64,000 nucleotides of DNA from Nostoc sp. ATCC 53789 (GTDB lineage: Bacteria > Cyanobacteriota > Cyanobacteriia > Cyanobacteriales > Nostocaceae), in contig NZ_CP046703.1 in the NCBI RefSeq assembly GCF_009873495.1, positions 5,794,501 to 5,858,500 on the forward strand, read 5' to 3'. The notes below the pieces were generated by a model, which was not told where the DNA came from, searched no databases, and saw only the letters and a program-made list of their open reading frames with translations. Positions 37,005 to 46,718 of this stretch are shown in pieces. Position 1 is the stretch's first letter, and each line of letters opens with the position of its first letter. The translations under genes were made by a program, and so were the position numbers.

Positions 37005-37910
37005 ACAAAGTTGAAGTTATTCGTAACACTGTGTAGGTCTACTCTCTGGTTGAGAGTCTTAATGCTATGTTAGCTATTTTTAAACTGTAAAATGTGTAGC
37101 ACCTTACAATCTAAACCAGTTAGACAACTGTCATAATAGCCTTTTTATACATGGAGTTCTTAATACAAAGTTACAACTAAACAAATCATGTTTTATTTTG
37201 TAATTAATATTTTCAGATGTTTCCCTGTATGGTGTAATGGTTTGCATACGCAAAGCCAACTTTGACAGCATCATAAATTACATTTTTTCGCTGCTTAAAG
37301 ATTAATTAGCAAAACATATTTGTCTGATACTTCATGATTATAACATCCTAAAATGCCTTTGATAAGGTCATTTTACTGGAATTGTTAATTTGTGATACAG
37401 GACACAAAACCGCAAAAGCACTGAATATCTATCAATGGTTTCGATTGTTATCCGGTAGTTATACACACAAATATTTGACACCAAAGAAGAAATGGTAGGA
37501 ATGTTTTTTATAACCAATCATAATTACCGAATAAATACAGATAGATTAACTGTGTTGGGCAGCATAGATTCAGTGATAACACTAAATAAATATTTTAGAA
37601 TTTAAATCTTAATATCTATGTAATGTCACTGCATTTTTGTCAATCTATATATAGGTAGAGTAAATAATATTTTAGAAGGAGGCGTATCAGCTAAAAAAAC
37701 CGCCACTAAATATAATAGGGCGGTCTGGTTAAGCAATCGGAGGGTAATTACAGATTACTCTGCTAATAATTGAAATTGCTGTAACGAAGTTTGCATTAGA
37801 TTGGGCATTGGGCAAGAGGACAAGGGGACAAGGGGAAAGACTTGTTTCAAGTTCTCACCTCTTGTTCCCTTGTCCCCACTCCCCACTCCCCACTCCCCAT
37901 TCCCCATTCC
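37005..37910. other. Long intergenic region with dispersed repeats at its end
   Basis: The first 650 bases are very AT-rich with no coding frame. A hairpin with AACCGCC/GGGCGGT arms lies near 37699-37728. From about 37803 to 37918 there is a hairpin of GAGGACAAGGGGACAAGG and CTTGTTCCCTTGTCCCC enclosing GACTTGTTTCAAGTTC. The same repeat occurs reversed at about 63540-63600 and in degenerate form at 36500-36590. Confidence 0.6.
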
Positions 37911-38882
37911 TCAGTTCCTTCCGTAAACACTAATTGGTTCTTTGATAAATCGGGTGTAAAGATGCTTAAAGGTAGACTTAATTACGCGAGGCATACCAAA
38001 ATCAATGGGCATCAACTTGTCTGGTAGCCGCCAATCTTCTATTTTTAATAAGTCGGGATTTAAATGTGGAAACTCGATAGCAGCAAGTTCTGGACAAACT
38101 CCTAGCCTTTGAGAAGCTGCAACTGTAGGTACTTGTTCAGGAGGAACATTGAGGATTTCTACCATTGCTCGATCTAAAGCAAATATATCTGATGCGGCTG
38201 CTAAAATTCCCAGTTGGCGAGGTTCACCATTACTAGGGCCATTTCCTTCATGACCGATGATGCCATCTAATATGGTTAAGTTAGGGTTAATTGCTCTAGC
38301 AGTTTCTACTAACATTTCACCAAATCTATTCGCATCTTTTCCGGCTTCCATGTGCCACCAAGCTTTCATTTTGCCAGGGACGCAACCAAACAAGTTTTTT
38401 ACGCCCAGTGTTAATGTCAACTGGGCATGTGATTTAACTTTAGGTAGATTAATTACTACGTCTGCTTCCATTGCTTCTTTAGACAGTCGCAGATGGTTAA
38501 AGTTATCACTAATTGTTTGGTAACGCTGACCTTGAAAATCGATGATGGGAAGATTGAGTTCTTCTAAAATAGGCAGATAGCCATTTGCTATTGCTACGCC
38601 CTTGGCACTACCAAAAGCAGGACTATCGCCCAAAAATGGCTTACCGCCAACCTCAATTACCATCTGGGCAACTTCGTAAACTAGCTCTGCACGGGTGATA
38701 CACTCTTTACCAGGACGTGAGCCTGTAAGTAGATTTGGTTTGAGTAAAACGCGATCGCCTTTTTTTACAAACGCTGCTATTCCTCCAAAAGGTTCCAGCA
38801 GTGTAACTAAAGATTCTCGTAAAGCCTCTCGTTCGTAGGATATAGCCCGAATCAGACTGACAGATGATTTTTGAGTCTGCAT
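37911..38882 (-). CDS. DUF362 family protein
   Basis: The 323-residue protein shows the DUF362 layout: VLLKPNLLTG near the start, GDSPAFGS, DVVINLPKVKSHAQLTLTLGVKNLFGCVPG in the middle (given in family blocks) and LDGIIGHEGNGPSNGEPR. Many DUF362 proteins carry added ferredoxin domains, which are absent here. The family includes uncharacterised redox-associated and cofactor-related proteins. I assign no reaction. The gene is preceded by a MITE-like element. Confidence 0.85.
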   Translation of the reverse strand: MQTQKSSVSLIRAISYEREALRESLVTLLEPFGGIAAFVKKGDRVLLKPNLLTGSRPGKECITRAELVYEVAQMVIEVGGKPFLGDSPAFGSAKGVAIANGYLPILEELNLPIIDFQGQRYQTISDNFNHLRLSKEAMEADVVINLPKVKSHAQLTLTLGVKNLFGCVPGKMKAWWHMEAGKDANRFGEMLVETARAINPNLTILDGIIGHEGNGPSNGEPRQLGILAAASDIFALDRAMVEILNVPPEQVPTVAASQRLGVCPELAAIEFPHLNPDLLKIEDWRLPDKLMPIDFGMPRVIKSTFKHLYTRFIKEPISVYGRN

Positions 38883-38948
38883 GGATAATAAATTACCAGT
38901 AATGAAGATATTCTTCTTCCTATTTATACCAATTCTCTAAAATCTCGC

Positions 38949-39076
38949 GTACTAGTGGTCTATCGCATTAATTTTGCTAGGTTTGTAGTGAGCGATTTAT
39001 CGCTCAAATCAAGGACTAAAGTCCTTACTACGAACTTTTATAACCCTTCAGAATTAATGAGACAGACCACTAGTAC
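38949..39076. repeat. MITE-like element with 28-bp imperfect terminal inverted repeats
   Basis: The left end, GTACTAGTGGTCTATCGCAT and on to 38976, pairs with the right end at 39049-39076 with three mismatches. Inside are two smaller hairpins: GAGCGATTTATCGCTC and AAGGACTAAAGTCCTT, framed by GTAGT/ACTAC. It encodes nothing. The layered symmetry suggests a non-autonomous transposable element. Confidence 0.75.
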
Positions 39077-39169
39077 AGCACGGCGTAAATAAACCACCCA
39101 TTCCAAATCAACGAAACGCTTACGCTGTATTCATTTTTAATTTTTAATTTTTAATTCCGCTCTGCGATA

Positions 39170-40252
39170 CTAGCTTAACCTCTGCCGTAACCACAAAGCC
39201 AATAAAGGTAACGCTAGTTGATAACCCTGTTCAGCACTATAAATTAAACCTTTGTTCTGTAATCCAGTCAGCGATCCCTGAAGACTACCACCTCTTGAAA
39301 GACCATGTTTTTGAATATATTCTTTACTTTGTGGTTTATCTGTAGGATCTAAAGCCAAAGATTCTAAAAGATGCACCTGATTGGCTGGCAATAACATGAG
39401 TAAAGATTCAAAAACTAAAGACAAGTCTTTGAGCAATCCTTCTATTGCCTGCTGTACTGCTGCTTCACTAATTAACCCATCAGGATAAGAAAAAGTTTGC
39501 AGGCGGCGAATTATTGCCATTGCGTCGCCAATGTGTCCTTGGACGGCATCTAAAAATAATTGTAGTGCTTGGGAGCGAGAATCAAATTTCATTCCTTGTA
39601 TATGCAATATCTCCCTAGCCCACAATGCCAAAACGTCATTAGCTAAGGGAGCTAACTGTATAGTTTCTAGCGGATAGTTTGTCTCATCTGGATGATGGCT
39701 GATCTCAGCTATGGTTGCTACTAAGACGTAGCTGACATGACTTTGTACATTGATTTCTCGTCTGAATGTGGCTTCCCACAAACCATTACGATCCCAAGAG
39801 CGAATGTGCGGAAAACTCTGCAAAATCAGCACTACCCGCTTATTTAAAGCAATAGCCATAATTTGGAGCAAATTGAGCAAAATTTCAAATGCTTGCCATA
39901 ACTGCTTTTGGTTCAGGGAACGCAATGACTTAAGTTTGCCTTCTGGATGAAAAGCAAAAAACTCATTCCCAAAGTTGCTTACCCAGTCTTGAATTTGTGC
40001 TGCTTCCCAGTTTTGGCTAATTGTCTCTGTTAGCAGGAGGATAAATCGCTCTCCATCTGTCGCGCGGATGCAGTCTATCTCCAAGACGATCGCACCAACT
40101 TCTTGAGCAGCCCCTCGCACTAAAGTTCGTCGCCCACTACCAGGTACGCCAGTAATCAGCAAGTCTCCATCTTGGGCTAGTACTTCGACAATCCGCTGAA
40201 ATTCTAGCGATCGCCCAACTAATTGTAAAGGAGTAGACAAATCCAAATTCAC
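39170..40252 (-). CDS. AAA-type ATPase-like protein with altered Walker A
   Basis: The 360-residue protein has an ORC/Cdc6-like STAND-type ATPase look. The P-loop region reads GVPGSGRRTL (about residues 36-45), where the lysine of GxxGxGK(S/T) is replaced by arginine. A Walker B-like stretch follows in KRVVLILQSFPH. The last ~80 residues (LESLALDP, SRGGSLQGSLTGLQNKGLI) form a winged-helix. It may be an orphan regulator that no longer hydrolyses ATP efficiently, or the family may normally tolerate arginine. No clear neighbour explains it. Confidence 0.7.
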   Translation of the reverse strand: MNLDLSTPLQLVGRSLEFQRIVEVLAQDGDLLITGVPGSGRRTLVRGAAQEVGAIVLEIDCIRATDGERFILLLTETISQNWEAAQIQDWVSNFGNEFFAFHPEGKLKSLRSLNQKQLWQAFEILLNLLQIMAIALNKRVVLILQSFPHIRSWDRNGLWEATFRREINVQSHVSYVLVATIAEISHHPDETNYPLETIQLAPLANDVLALWAREILHIQGMKFDSRSQALQLFLDAVQGHIGDAMAIIRRLQTFSYPDGLISEAAVQQAIEGLLKDLSLVFESLLMLLPANQVHLLESLALDPTDKPQSKEYIQKHGLSRGGSLQGSLTGLQNKGLIYSAEQGYQLALPLLALWLRQRLS

Positions 40253-40427
40253 CTAGTTTTGCCCTTGGTTTTAATCCCCACTTAACGGCAAGCATACTCA
40301 CTTCCATGACTACTGAGCAAGCATTGAAAGTAATGATGATAATAGTCAATTTTTATTAGTGCTTGTTTTTATTTAGCACTTATTTTTAGTGCTAAATTTT
40401 ATTTAACACTAGATTTAAGAAATAAAT

Positions 40428-43175
40428 ATGGTACAGGCAGCATCTCCCATCGCACCCCAAGAAAAGCAATCCACCGTTTGGCATACTTTGGAAATTTCTG
40501 AAACGATCGCTCACTTGCATAGTGATGCTGAGAATGGTTTGAGTAGTGCAGTAGCCAAACACTTATTGTCTGAAGTGGGAGCAAACGAACTCACAGGCAA
40601 GAAAAGCAAAGCTTGGTGGTTAAAATTTTTACTGCAATTTAACCAACCACTGCTGATTATTTTGTTGTGTGCGGGTTTAGTAAAGGCGCTAACTGGCAGC
40701 TTGGTGAATGCTGGTGTTATTTGGGGAGTGACTACCACCAACGCCATCATTGGATTTATTCAAGAATCAAAAGCCGAAAGTGCGATCGCAGCCCTCGCCA
40801 AAGCAATTACCACCGAAGCAACTATCATCCGAGATGGTCAAAAATTACGCATTGCTTCTGGTGAGTTAGTGCCTGGAGATATTGTTTTACTAACTTCTGG
40901 TGATAAAGTACCAGCAGATTTACGGTTAATTAAAGTTAAAAATTTACAAATAGATGAATCTGCCCTGACTGGTGAATCTGTAGCGGTAGAAAAGAATACT
41001 CAAATTTTAAAGCCAGATATTGCTCTCGCCGAGCGCAAAAATATGGCTTATGCGGGTGGCTTCGTTACCTTTGGGCAAGGTACTGGTGTTGTAGTTGCCA
41101 CAGGGAACAGCACAGAAACAGGGCGAATTTCTCAGTTAATGGAGCAGCACACAGATATTTCTACTCCCTTAACTAGAAAATTCAATAAATTCAGCCAGAA
41201 TTGGCTGTATATGGTGTTAGGATTAGCAGCCCTCTGCTTTGTAGTGGGATTAAGCTTTCGAGGTTTTCAAGAAGCTTTAGAAGCAGCAGTCGCTTTAACA
41301 GTCAGTGCGATTCCTGAAGGATTACCAGCAGTCGTGACAGTCACCCTAGCCATAGGTGTTTCTCGGATGGCACGACGCAACGCCATTATCCGCAAATTAC
41401 CAGCCGTAGAAACCTTGGGAAGTGCAACTGTTATTTGCTCTGATAAAACTGGGACTTTGACAGAAAACCAGATGACAGTACAGGCAATTTATGCGGGGGG
41501 ATATCAATATACTCTCACTGGTATCGGTTACACACCGGAAGGCGAAATCCTGATAGATGACAAACCCGTGAACCTCAACAGCCATAAAGGTTTGCAAGAA
41601 TGTTTAATCGCAGGCTTGTTGTGTAACGATTCCCATTTAGAAAAGAAAAATGGTAGGTGGGTAGTAATGGGAGATCCCACAGAAGGGGCATTAATTGCAT
41701 CAGCAAATAAAGCAGGTTTTAGTCAGCCTACCTTACTTAAGCAAATGCTAAAGGTAGATGCGATTCCCTTTGAATCAGACTTTCAATACATGGCGACTTT
41801 GCACGCCACACCCCAAGGTAAGACTATTTATGTCAAGGGTTCAGTCGAGGCTATTATTCAGCGTTGCACTCTGATGTTGAACACTGATGGACAACCCCGC
41901 CCGTTAGATTGTGTAGAAACATTACGGCAAAGCAGCATCGAGCGGGAAGTCAATATTATGGCACGGCAAGGCTTGCGGGTATTAGCTTTAGCGAAAAAAC
42001 TAGTACCCGATGGGCAAAATACCCTAGATCATCCAGATATTGATACCGGGTTAATTTTCATCGGCTTGCAGGGAATGATTGATCCGCCGCGTGAGAGTGC
42101 GATTAAGGCAGTACAAGCCTGTCAGGAAGCGGGAATTGAGGTCAAAATGATCACTGGCGATCATGCTATCACAGCACAGGCGATCGCTTATCGCATGGGC
42201 ATCAACAAAAATGGCTCAGTTCTGGCTTTCACAGGTGCAGAACTAGCAAAGATGGATAAAACAGAACTTGCCGAAGTTGCCCAAGAAGGTGTAGTTTTTG
42301 CCCGTGTCGCCCCAGAACAAAAGCTACGTTTAGTCGAAGCTTTGCAATCAAAAGGTGAAATCGTTGCCATGACAGGAGATGGTGTCAACGATGCACCAGC
42401 CTTAAAACAAGCAGATATTGGTATTGCGATGGGTGGTACTGGTACAGAAGTTGCCAAAGAAGCCGCAGATATGCTGCTTACCGATGATAATTTTGCCTCC
42501 ATTGAAGCTGCTATAGAAGAAGGACGGGCAGTTTATAAAAATCTGCTCAAGGCAATTTGCTTTATTTTGCCTGTCAACGGTGGTGAATCAATGACAATTT
42601 TAATTAGCACATTGCTAGCCAGAGATTTACCAATTTTATCTTTACAAGTTCTGTGGCTAAATATGCTCAATTCTATTACTATGACAGTGCCTTTAGCCTT
42701 TGAGCCAAAAGCGCAAAACGTCATGCAAAAAGCGCCTCGTCATCCTAATGAACCATTAATTTCAGGGAGTCGGTTACAACGAATTTTGGCAATTTCTCTA
42801 TTTAATTGGATTGTCATATTTGGAGTATTTGAATATATCCGCCAAACTACGGGTAATATCGATTTAGCGAGAACAATGGCGATTAACGCTCTCATTGCTG
42901 GACGGATATTCTATTTATTGAGTATTAGTCAATTAATTCCGAATTTGATTGCCAAGATGGACGGCACAATTAAAGAAAACGTTGATATTCCTGCTATTGG
43001 CTTTGGGATTTTAGGAGCAATTATTTTGCAAATTATTTTTGCTCATGTGCCATTAATTAATGAAGTTTTTGAAACAGCACCATTAAACTTGCAGCAGTGG
43101 CTATTTTGTTTAGCAGTTGGTTCACCAATGATTTTGTGGGCTACAGTAGTAAATCGTTTTGATCCGCCAAATTAA
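40428..43175 (+). CDS. P-type Ca2+/cation-transporting ATPase (PacL-like)
   Basis: The 915-residue membrane pump has the phosphorylation motif CSDKTGTLTENQM, the actuator-domain LTGESVAVEK and the hinge MTGDGVNDAPALKQADIG. The core PEGLPAVVTVTLAIG in the fourth membrane helix is typical of P2A Ca-ATPases, and a LNMLN-type motif follows in the sixth. The N-terminal cation-ATPase domain begins with HTLEISETIAHL. Export of Ca2+ is likely, though P2-type relatives also move Na+ or Mn2+. It starts after a 175-bp AT-rich gap from the divergent ATPase gene. Confidence 0.9.
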   Translation: MVQAASPIAPQEKQSTVWHTLEISETIAHLHSDAENGLSSAVAKHLLSEVGANELTGKKSKAWWLKFLLQFNQPLLIILLCAGLVKALTGSLVNAGVIWGVTTTNAIIGFIQESKAESAIAALAKAITTEATIIRDGQKLRIASGELVPGDIVLLTSGDKVPADLRLIKVKNLQIDESALTGESVAVEKNTQILKPDIALAERKNMAYAGGFVTFGQGTGVVVATGNSTETGRISQLMEQHTDISTPLTRKFNKFSQNWLYMVLGLAALCFVVGLSFRGFQEALEAAVALTVSAIPEGLPAVVTVTLAIGVSRMARRNAIIRKLPAVETLGSATVICSDKTGTLTENQMTVQAIYAGGYQYTLTGIGYTPEGEILIDDKPVNLNSHKGLQECLIAGLLCNDSHLEKKNGRWVVMGDPTEGALIASANKAGFSQPTLLKQMLKVDAIPFESDFQYMATLHATPQGKTIYVKGSVEAIIQRCTLMLNTDGQPRPLDCVETLRQSSIEREVNIMARQGLRVLALAKKLVPDGQNTLDHPDIDTGLIFIGLQGMIDPPRESAIKAVQACQEAGIEVKMITGDHAITAQAIAYRMGINKNGSVLAFTGAELAKMDKTELAEVAQEGVVFARVAPEQKLRLVEALQSKGEIVAMTGDGVNDAPALKQADIGIAMGGTGTEVAKEAADMLLTDDNFASIEAAIEEGRAVYKNLLKAICFILPVNGGESMTILISTLLARDLPILSLQVLWLNMLNSITMTVPLAFEPKAQNVMQKAPRHPNEPLISGSRLQRILAISLFNWIVIFGVFEYIRQTTGNIDLARTMAINALIAGRIFYLLSISQLIPNLIAKMDGTIKENVDIPAIGFGILGAIILQIIFAHVPLINEVFETAPLNLQQWLFCLAVGSPMILWATVVNRFDPPN

Positions 43176-43186
43176 ATCCAGCCAAA

Positions 43187-43285
43187 AACGAACCGCAGAG
43201 AACGCAGAGAACGCAGAATCATGAGAGATTTTTTGCTCAGTTACTTATTTTTCTCTCTGTGTACTCTGCGCCTCTGTGGTTCGTT
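43187..43285. repeat. Inverted repeat between convergent genes
   Basis: Left arm AACGAACCGCAGAGAACGCA (43187 on) and right arm TGCGCCTCTGTGGTTCGTT (ending at 43285) are complementary with some mismatches. The phrase 'AACCACAGAGGCGCAGAG' is a recurring Nostoc repeat, with a single copy also near 14817. Its position between two converging stop codons suggests transcription termination in both directions. Confidence 0.6.
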
Positions 43286-43298
43286 AAAAAAATTGACA

Positions 43299-44735
43299 CT
43301 AATCGATCTGCTTTGATTCTCGACTCAGAGGTAAAATACCACTCATCTGTTCTAGATTTAGCACTGTGGCTAATTCTGCCTCATTCATCAATCCGCGTTC
43401 TAAGACAATCTGCCGTAAAGATTTACCAGTTTCTAAAGATTCTTTGGCGACAGCGGCGGCATTTAAATAACCGATGTGGGTATTTAGTGCGGTTACTAAG
43501 GCTAAACTACCTTCTGCATAAGCTAAACAACGTTCCTGGTTGGCAGTAATTCCCTCAATGCAACGTTCTGTAAGGACAGCGATGGTATTACCCAGAATTT
43601 CGATACTGTGAATCAAGTTATAGGCAATCAACGGCATCATCACATTTAATTCTAATTGTCCGGCTTGTGCGGCTAATGCGATCGCACTATCGTAACCCAT
43701 CACCTGAAAACACACCATTGATGTCATCTCTGCCATCACTGGGTTATATTTCCCTGGCATAATCGAAGAACCGGGTTGCACTGGGGGAAGTTGTATTTCT
43801 TTCAAACCTGTTTTTGGCCCCGAATCCATCAGCCGCAAATCATGAGATATTTTGACTAAATCCTGCGCTAAGTTGCGTAAAGCACCAGAAACATTTACAA
43901 ATGGGGCCATACTCTGCATAGCTGCCATAAGATGCGGTGCAGGTTCTAAAGGAGTGTCAATCAATTCTGAAAGAACTTCTACCACACGGGCGCGATATAG
44001 AGGATGAGTATTTAACCCCGTTCCGGCTGCGCTACCTCCCAAACCCAGAACCATTAAATCACCAGAGGCGGTGTAAATCCGGTTTTGATGTTCTGCAAGA
44101 ATTTGCGCCCATGCGCGAAAATTTTCGCCCAAACGCACGGGTACAGCGTCTTGTAAGTGGGTTCTGCCAGATTTGACGATATCTTGAAATTCTACAGCTT
44201 TGTTTTCTAAAGATGCGATCGCCTTCTCTAAAGCTGGGTGTAATGTCTTAGATAATGCCAATAATCCACCAATCCGAATTGCGGTAGGAATCACATCATT
44301 GGTAGACTGCCCATAATTAACATGATCGTTAGGACTAACACGTTTATAATTGCCCTTTTCTTCACGCAGAATTTCTAAGGCGCGATTTGCCAAAACTTCG
44401 TTGATATTCATGTGGTGGGATGTTCCAGCACCCGCCTGATAAATATCCACGACAAATTGATCTCGGAACTTCCCAGCCAGGATTTCATCAGTTGCTTGCA
44501 CAATCGCCTGACTAATATCTTGGGGAATGCAATTCAGTTCTCCATTCACAATTGCTGTAGCTTTTTTAATGATTAATCCAGCATCTACGTAAGTAGCTAA
44601 AGGCTTAATGCCGCTAATAGGAAAGTTTTCGATTGCCCGTAGCGTTTGAATGCCGTAATAAACGCTACTAGCAATTTGGCGATCGCCCATCGAATCGCGT
44701 TCGATGCGGAATTGAGAGTCTGTGTGTTCAGTCAT
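43299..44735 (-). CDS. aspA: Aspartate ammonia-lyase
   Basis: The 478-residue enzyme belongs to the fumarase/aspartase superfamily, which catalyses reversible addition across fumarate. The signature GSSIMPGKYNPV is clear, as is TSHHMNINEV near the active site. The N-terminal RIERDSMG..YYGIQTLRAIENFPISG and HVNYGQSTNDVIPTA run as in aspartases. Fumarase C is the alternative, but the family phrase YYGIQTLRAIENFP and the overall match favour AspA. It converges on the ATPase gene over an inverted repeat. Confidence 0.85.
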   Translation of the reverse strand: MTEHTDSQFRIERDSMGDRQIASSVYYGIQTLRAIENFPISGIKPLATYVDAGLIIKKATAIVNGELNCIPQDISQAIVQATDEILAGKFRDQFVVDIYQAGAGTSHHMNINEVLANRALEILREEKGNYKRVSPNDHVNYGQSTNDVIPTAIRIGGLLALSKTLHPALEKAIASLENKAVEFQDIVKSGRTHLQDAVPVRLGENFRAWAQILAEHQNRIYTASGDLMVLGLGGSAAGTGLNTHPLYRARVVEVLSELIDTPLEPAPHLMAAMQSMAPFVNVSGALRNLAQDLVKISHDLRLMDSGPKTGLKEIQLPPVQPGSSIMPGKYNPVMAEMTSMVCFQVMGYDSAIALAAQAGQLELNVMMPLIAYNLIHSIEILGNTIAVLTERCIEGITANQERCLAYAEGSLALVTALNTHIGYLNAAAVAKESLETGKSLRQIVLERGLMNEAELATVLNLEQMSGILPLSRESKQID

Positions 44736-44879
44736 AGTATTGTTTTAAGAGAGCTACAGAAAACAGATTTTCCCACGCAGTCACACTCAGATACACTAAT
44801 CTGCATAGATTTTGCATATTTGCTTGACTGCTTGTTGCTTTACAGTTGTTAATTTTGAAGTTTGATTTTTGAATTCCCT

Positions 44880-45407
44880 ATGACCATACCCAACTGGATT
44901 ACCTTCTCTCGCCTATTGGGGATACCATTTCTACTTTATGGTTTATATAATCCCACACCTCAAGCTCAGTGGATATGTTTGGCGATTTTTCTCGTTGCTG
45001 CATTGACAGATTGGTTAGATGGCTATTTAGCGCGGAAACTCAACCAAATTAGCGAATTGGGTAAGTTTCTCGATCCCTTAGTGGATAAACTTCTGGTACT
45101 TGCGCCGTTGCTGGTTTTTATTGAACTAGGAAAAGTGCCGGCTTGGGGAGTGTTTTTGATTTTAGCGCGGGAATTAGCGATCGCTGGTTGGCGGGTGAAT
45201 CAAACGACGATTACCGGGGCGAACATTTGGGGTAAACTCAAAACTGTTAGTCAAATAGTTGCGATCGCACTTTTGATTGCGCCTCTAGGTGAAGTGTGGC
45301 AAACTCCCTCTTTGCTTGCCTTTTGGATTTCTGTCGCCCTGACTTTAATCTCTGGGGGTATTTATCTTTTGCCCCAAAAAGCTAGGACTAATGAAACGGC
45401 AATATAG
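44880..45407 (+). CDS. pgsA: CDP-diacylglycerol--glycerol-3-phosphate 3-phosphatidyltransferase
   Basis: The 175-residue integral membrane enzyme makes phosphatidylglycerol phosphate, the route to phosphatidylglycerol, which thylakoids need. The CDP-alcohol signature DWLDGYLARKLNQISELGKF with LDPLVDKL is complete, with all aspartates. The start is taken at the ATG at 44880 (MTIPNWITFSRLLGIP). A TTG at 44862 would add six residues without support. The next gene overlaps its end by 17 nt. Confidence 0.92.
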   Translation: MTIPNWITFSRLLGIPFLLYGLYNPTPQAQWICLAIFLVAALTDWLDGYLARKLNQISELGKFLDPLVDKLLVLAPLLVFIELGKVPAWGVFLILARELAIAGWRVNQTTITGANIWGKLKTVSQIVAIALLIAPLGEVWQTPSLLAFWISVALTLISGGIYLLPQKARTNETAI

Positions 45408-45627
45408 TATTGTAATTCAGTGGTCTAATGAAGATAAAAAGTACATTGTCAGCTTACCTGAGTTTGGCCCCTATGCACACACTCATGGAAATACCTACGC
45501 GGATGCTCTCAATAATGGTGAGGAAGTGCTGGAACTTTTGATTGAAGATTACCAAGCGCAAGGAAAACCATTACCAGAGCCTTTGACTGCTAATGTTTAC
45601 TTTCAGTTTGTGCAATCCTCACCGTAA
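45391..45627 (+). CDS. HicB-like antitoxin-family protein
   Basis: The 78-residue protein matches the HicB fold without the C-terminal DNA-binding part: YSIVIQWSNEDKKYIVSLPEF, then HTHGNTYADALNNGEEVLELLIEDY. HicB usually pairs with a HicA toxin, but no hicA lies beside it. It overlaps the pgsA stop by 17 nt and may be translated with it. Solitary HicB-like proteins are common in cyanobacteria and may not be antitoxins. Confidence 0.8.
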   Translation: MKRQYSIVIQWSNEDKKYIVSLPEFGPYAHTHGNTYADALNNGEEVLELLIEDYQAQGKPLPEPLTANVYFQFVQSSP

Positions 45628-45758
45628 TTATAAGAACACTCGGTAATTTCAAAAATGATTTCAATAAAATTTGATCGGAGTTCTAAGGTATAGTCTTTAT
45701 TCTTAACCCCTTGTACAGACGCGATGAATCGCGTTTCTGCTCACCCCCAAATATTTTC

Positions 45759-46676
45759 ATGCCATCCAAAATCTTACCACCGCCCCTAAAACCTGGAGAC
45801 TTACTGAGAGTAATTGCCCCTAGTGGTGCTTTGCGAGAATTGGAGGCATTTGAACGGGGTATAGAAATTTGGCGATCGCGTGGTTATCGACTAGAAATCA
45901 GTCCTCAGATAGATGACAAATGGGGTTATCTCGCCGGAACAGACGAAACCCGCCGTCAGCAATTAGCAGCAGCATGGCAAGATCCCGATTGTCGCGGTAT
46001 TCTCTGTTCTAGAGGCGGTTTTGGCAGCACTCGCATTTTAGAAGATTGGAATTGGCAAGCAAACTCAACCCTTCCCAAGTGGCTTATAGGCTTTTCTGAT
46101 ATCACAGCTTTATTATGGAGCCTTTATATAGCAGGAATTTCCGGCGTTCATGCTCCCGTACTGACAACTTTGGCAGATGAGCCAGATTGGTCAGTTGAGA
46201 GATTATTCGATTCGGTAGAAGGTCGTCCTCTCGCACCTCTCAAAGGTTGCGGATGGGGTGGCGGCGTGGTGACTGGTACTTTGCTACCAGGTAATCTCAC
46301 TGTTGCCACTAATCTTTTAGCTACACCAATCCTGCCACATCTGGATGGTGTAATACTGGCGTTAGAAGATGTCACAGAAGCACCTTATCGCATCGATAGA
46401 ATGCTGACACAATGGCGTTTGAGTGGTGTTTTATCTCAAGTCTGCGGTATTGCTTTAGGCGGTTTTACTCGTTGTGAAGCGCCGCCAACTGTTTCTAGCT
46501 TTAGTGTAGAAGAAGTATTGCGCGATCGCTTGGGTGATTTAGGTATTCCGATTGTCTCTGACTTACCTTTTGGTCACGATAGTCCCAATGCAGCTTTACC
46601 AGTGGGTGTAGAGGTAACTTTAGATGCGGATGCGGGAATATTAGCGATGCCTACGGCAGCAAGCTACGCGCCATAA
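45759..46676 (+). CDS. LD-carboxypeptidase, peptidase S66 family
   Basis: The 305-residue protein has the S66 features LRVIAPSGALR, ILCSRGGFGSTR and the nucleophile-containing LIGFSDITALLW. The family cleaves an L,D bond in peptidoglycan tetrapeptides (LdcA) or in microcin C adducts (MccF). I start it at the ATG at 45759. The sequence upstream in frame comes from a dispersed palindrome (45718-45738) and is not conserved coding. The recycling role is more likely here, since no microcin genes are near. Confidence 0.88.
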   Translation: MPSKILPPPLKPGDLLRVIAPSGALRELEAFERGIEIWRSRGYRLEISPQIDDKWGYLAGTDETRRQQLAAAWQDPDCRGILCSRGGFGSTRILEDWNWQANSTLPKWLIGFSDITALLWSLYIAGISGVHAPVLTTLADEPDWSVERLFDSVEGRPLAPLKGCGWGGGVVTGTLLPGNLTVATNLLATPILPHLDGVILALEDVTEAPYRIDRMLTQWRLSGVLSQVCGIALGGFTRCEAPPTVSSFSVEEVLRDRLGDLGIPIVSDLPFGHDSPNAALPVGVEVTLDADAGILAMPTAASYAP

Positions 46677-46718
46677 GTGAACGCTAATATTATCCTTTAA
46701 GTTCTCATCCAGATTAAT

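Noticed and set aside
45711..45758. Longer N-terminus for the LD-carboxypeptidase
   Set aside because: The added residues come from a dispersed palindrome, and the family normally starts near the ATG at 45759.
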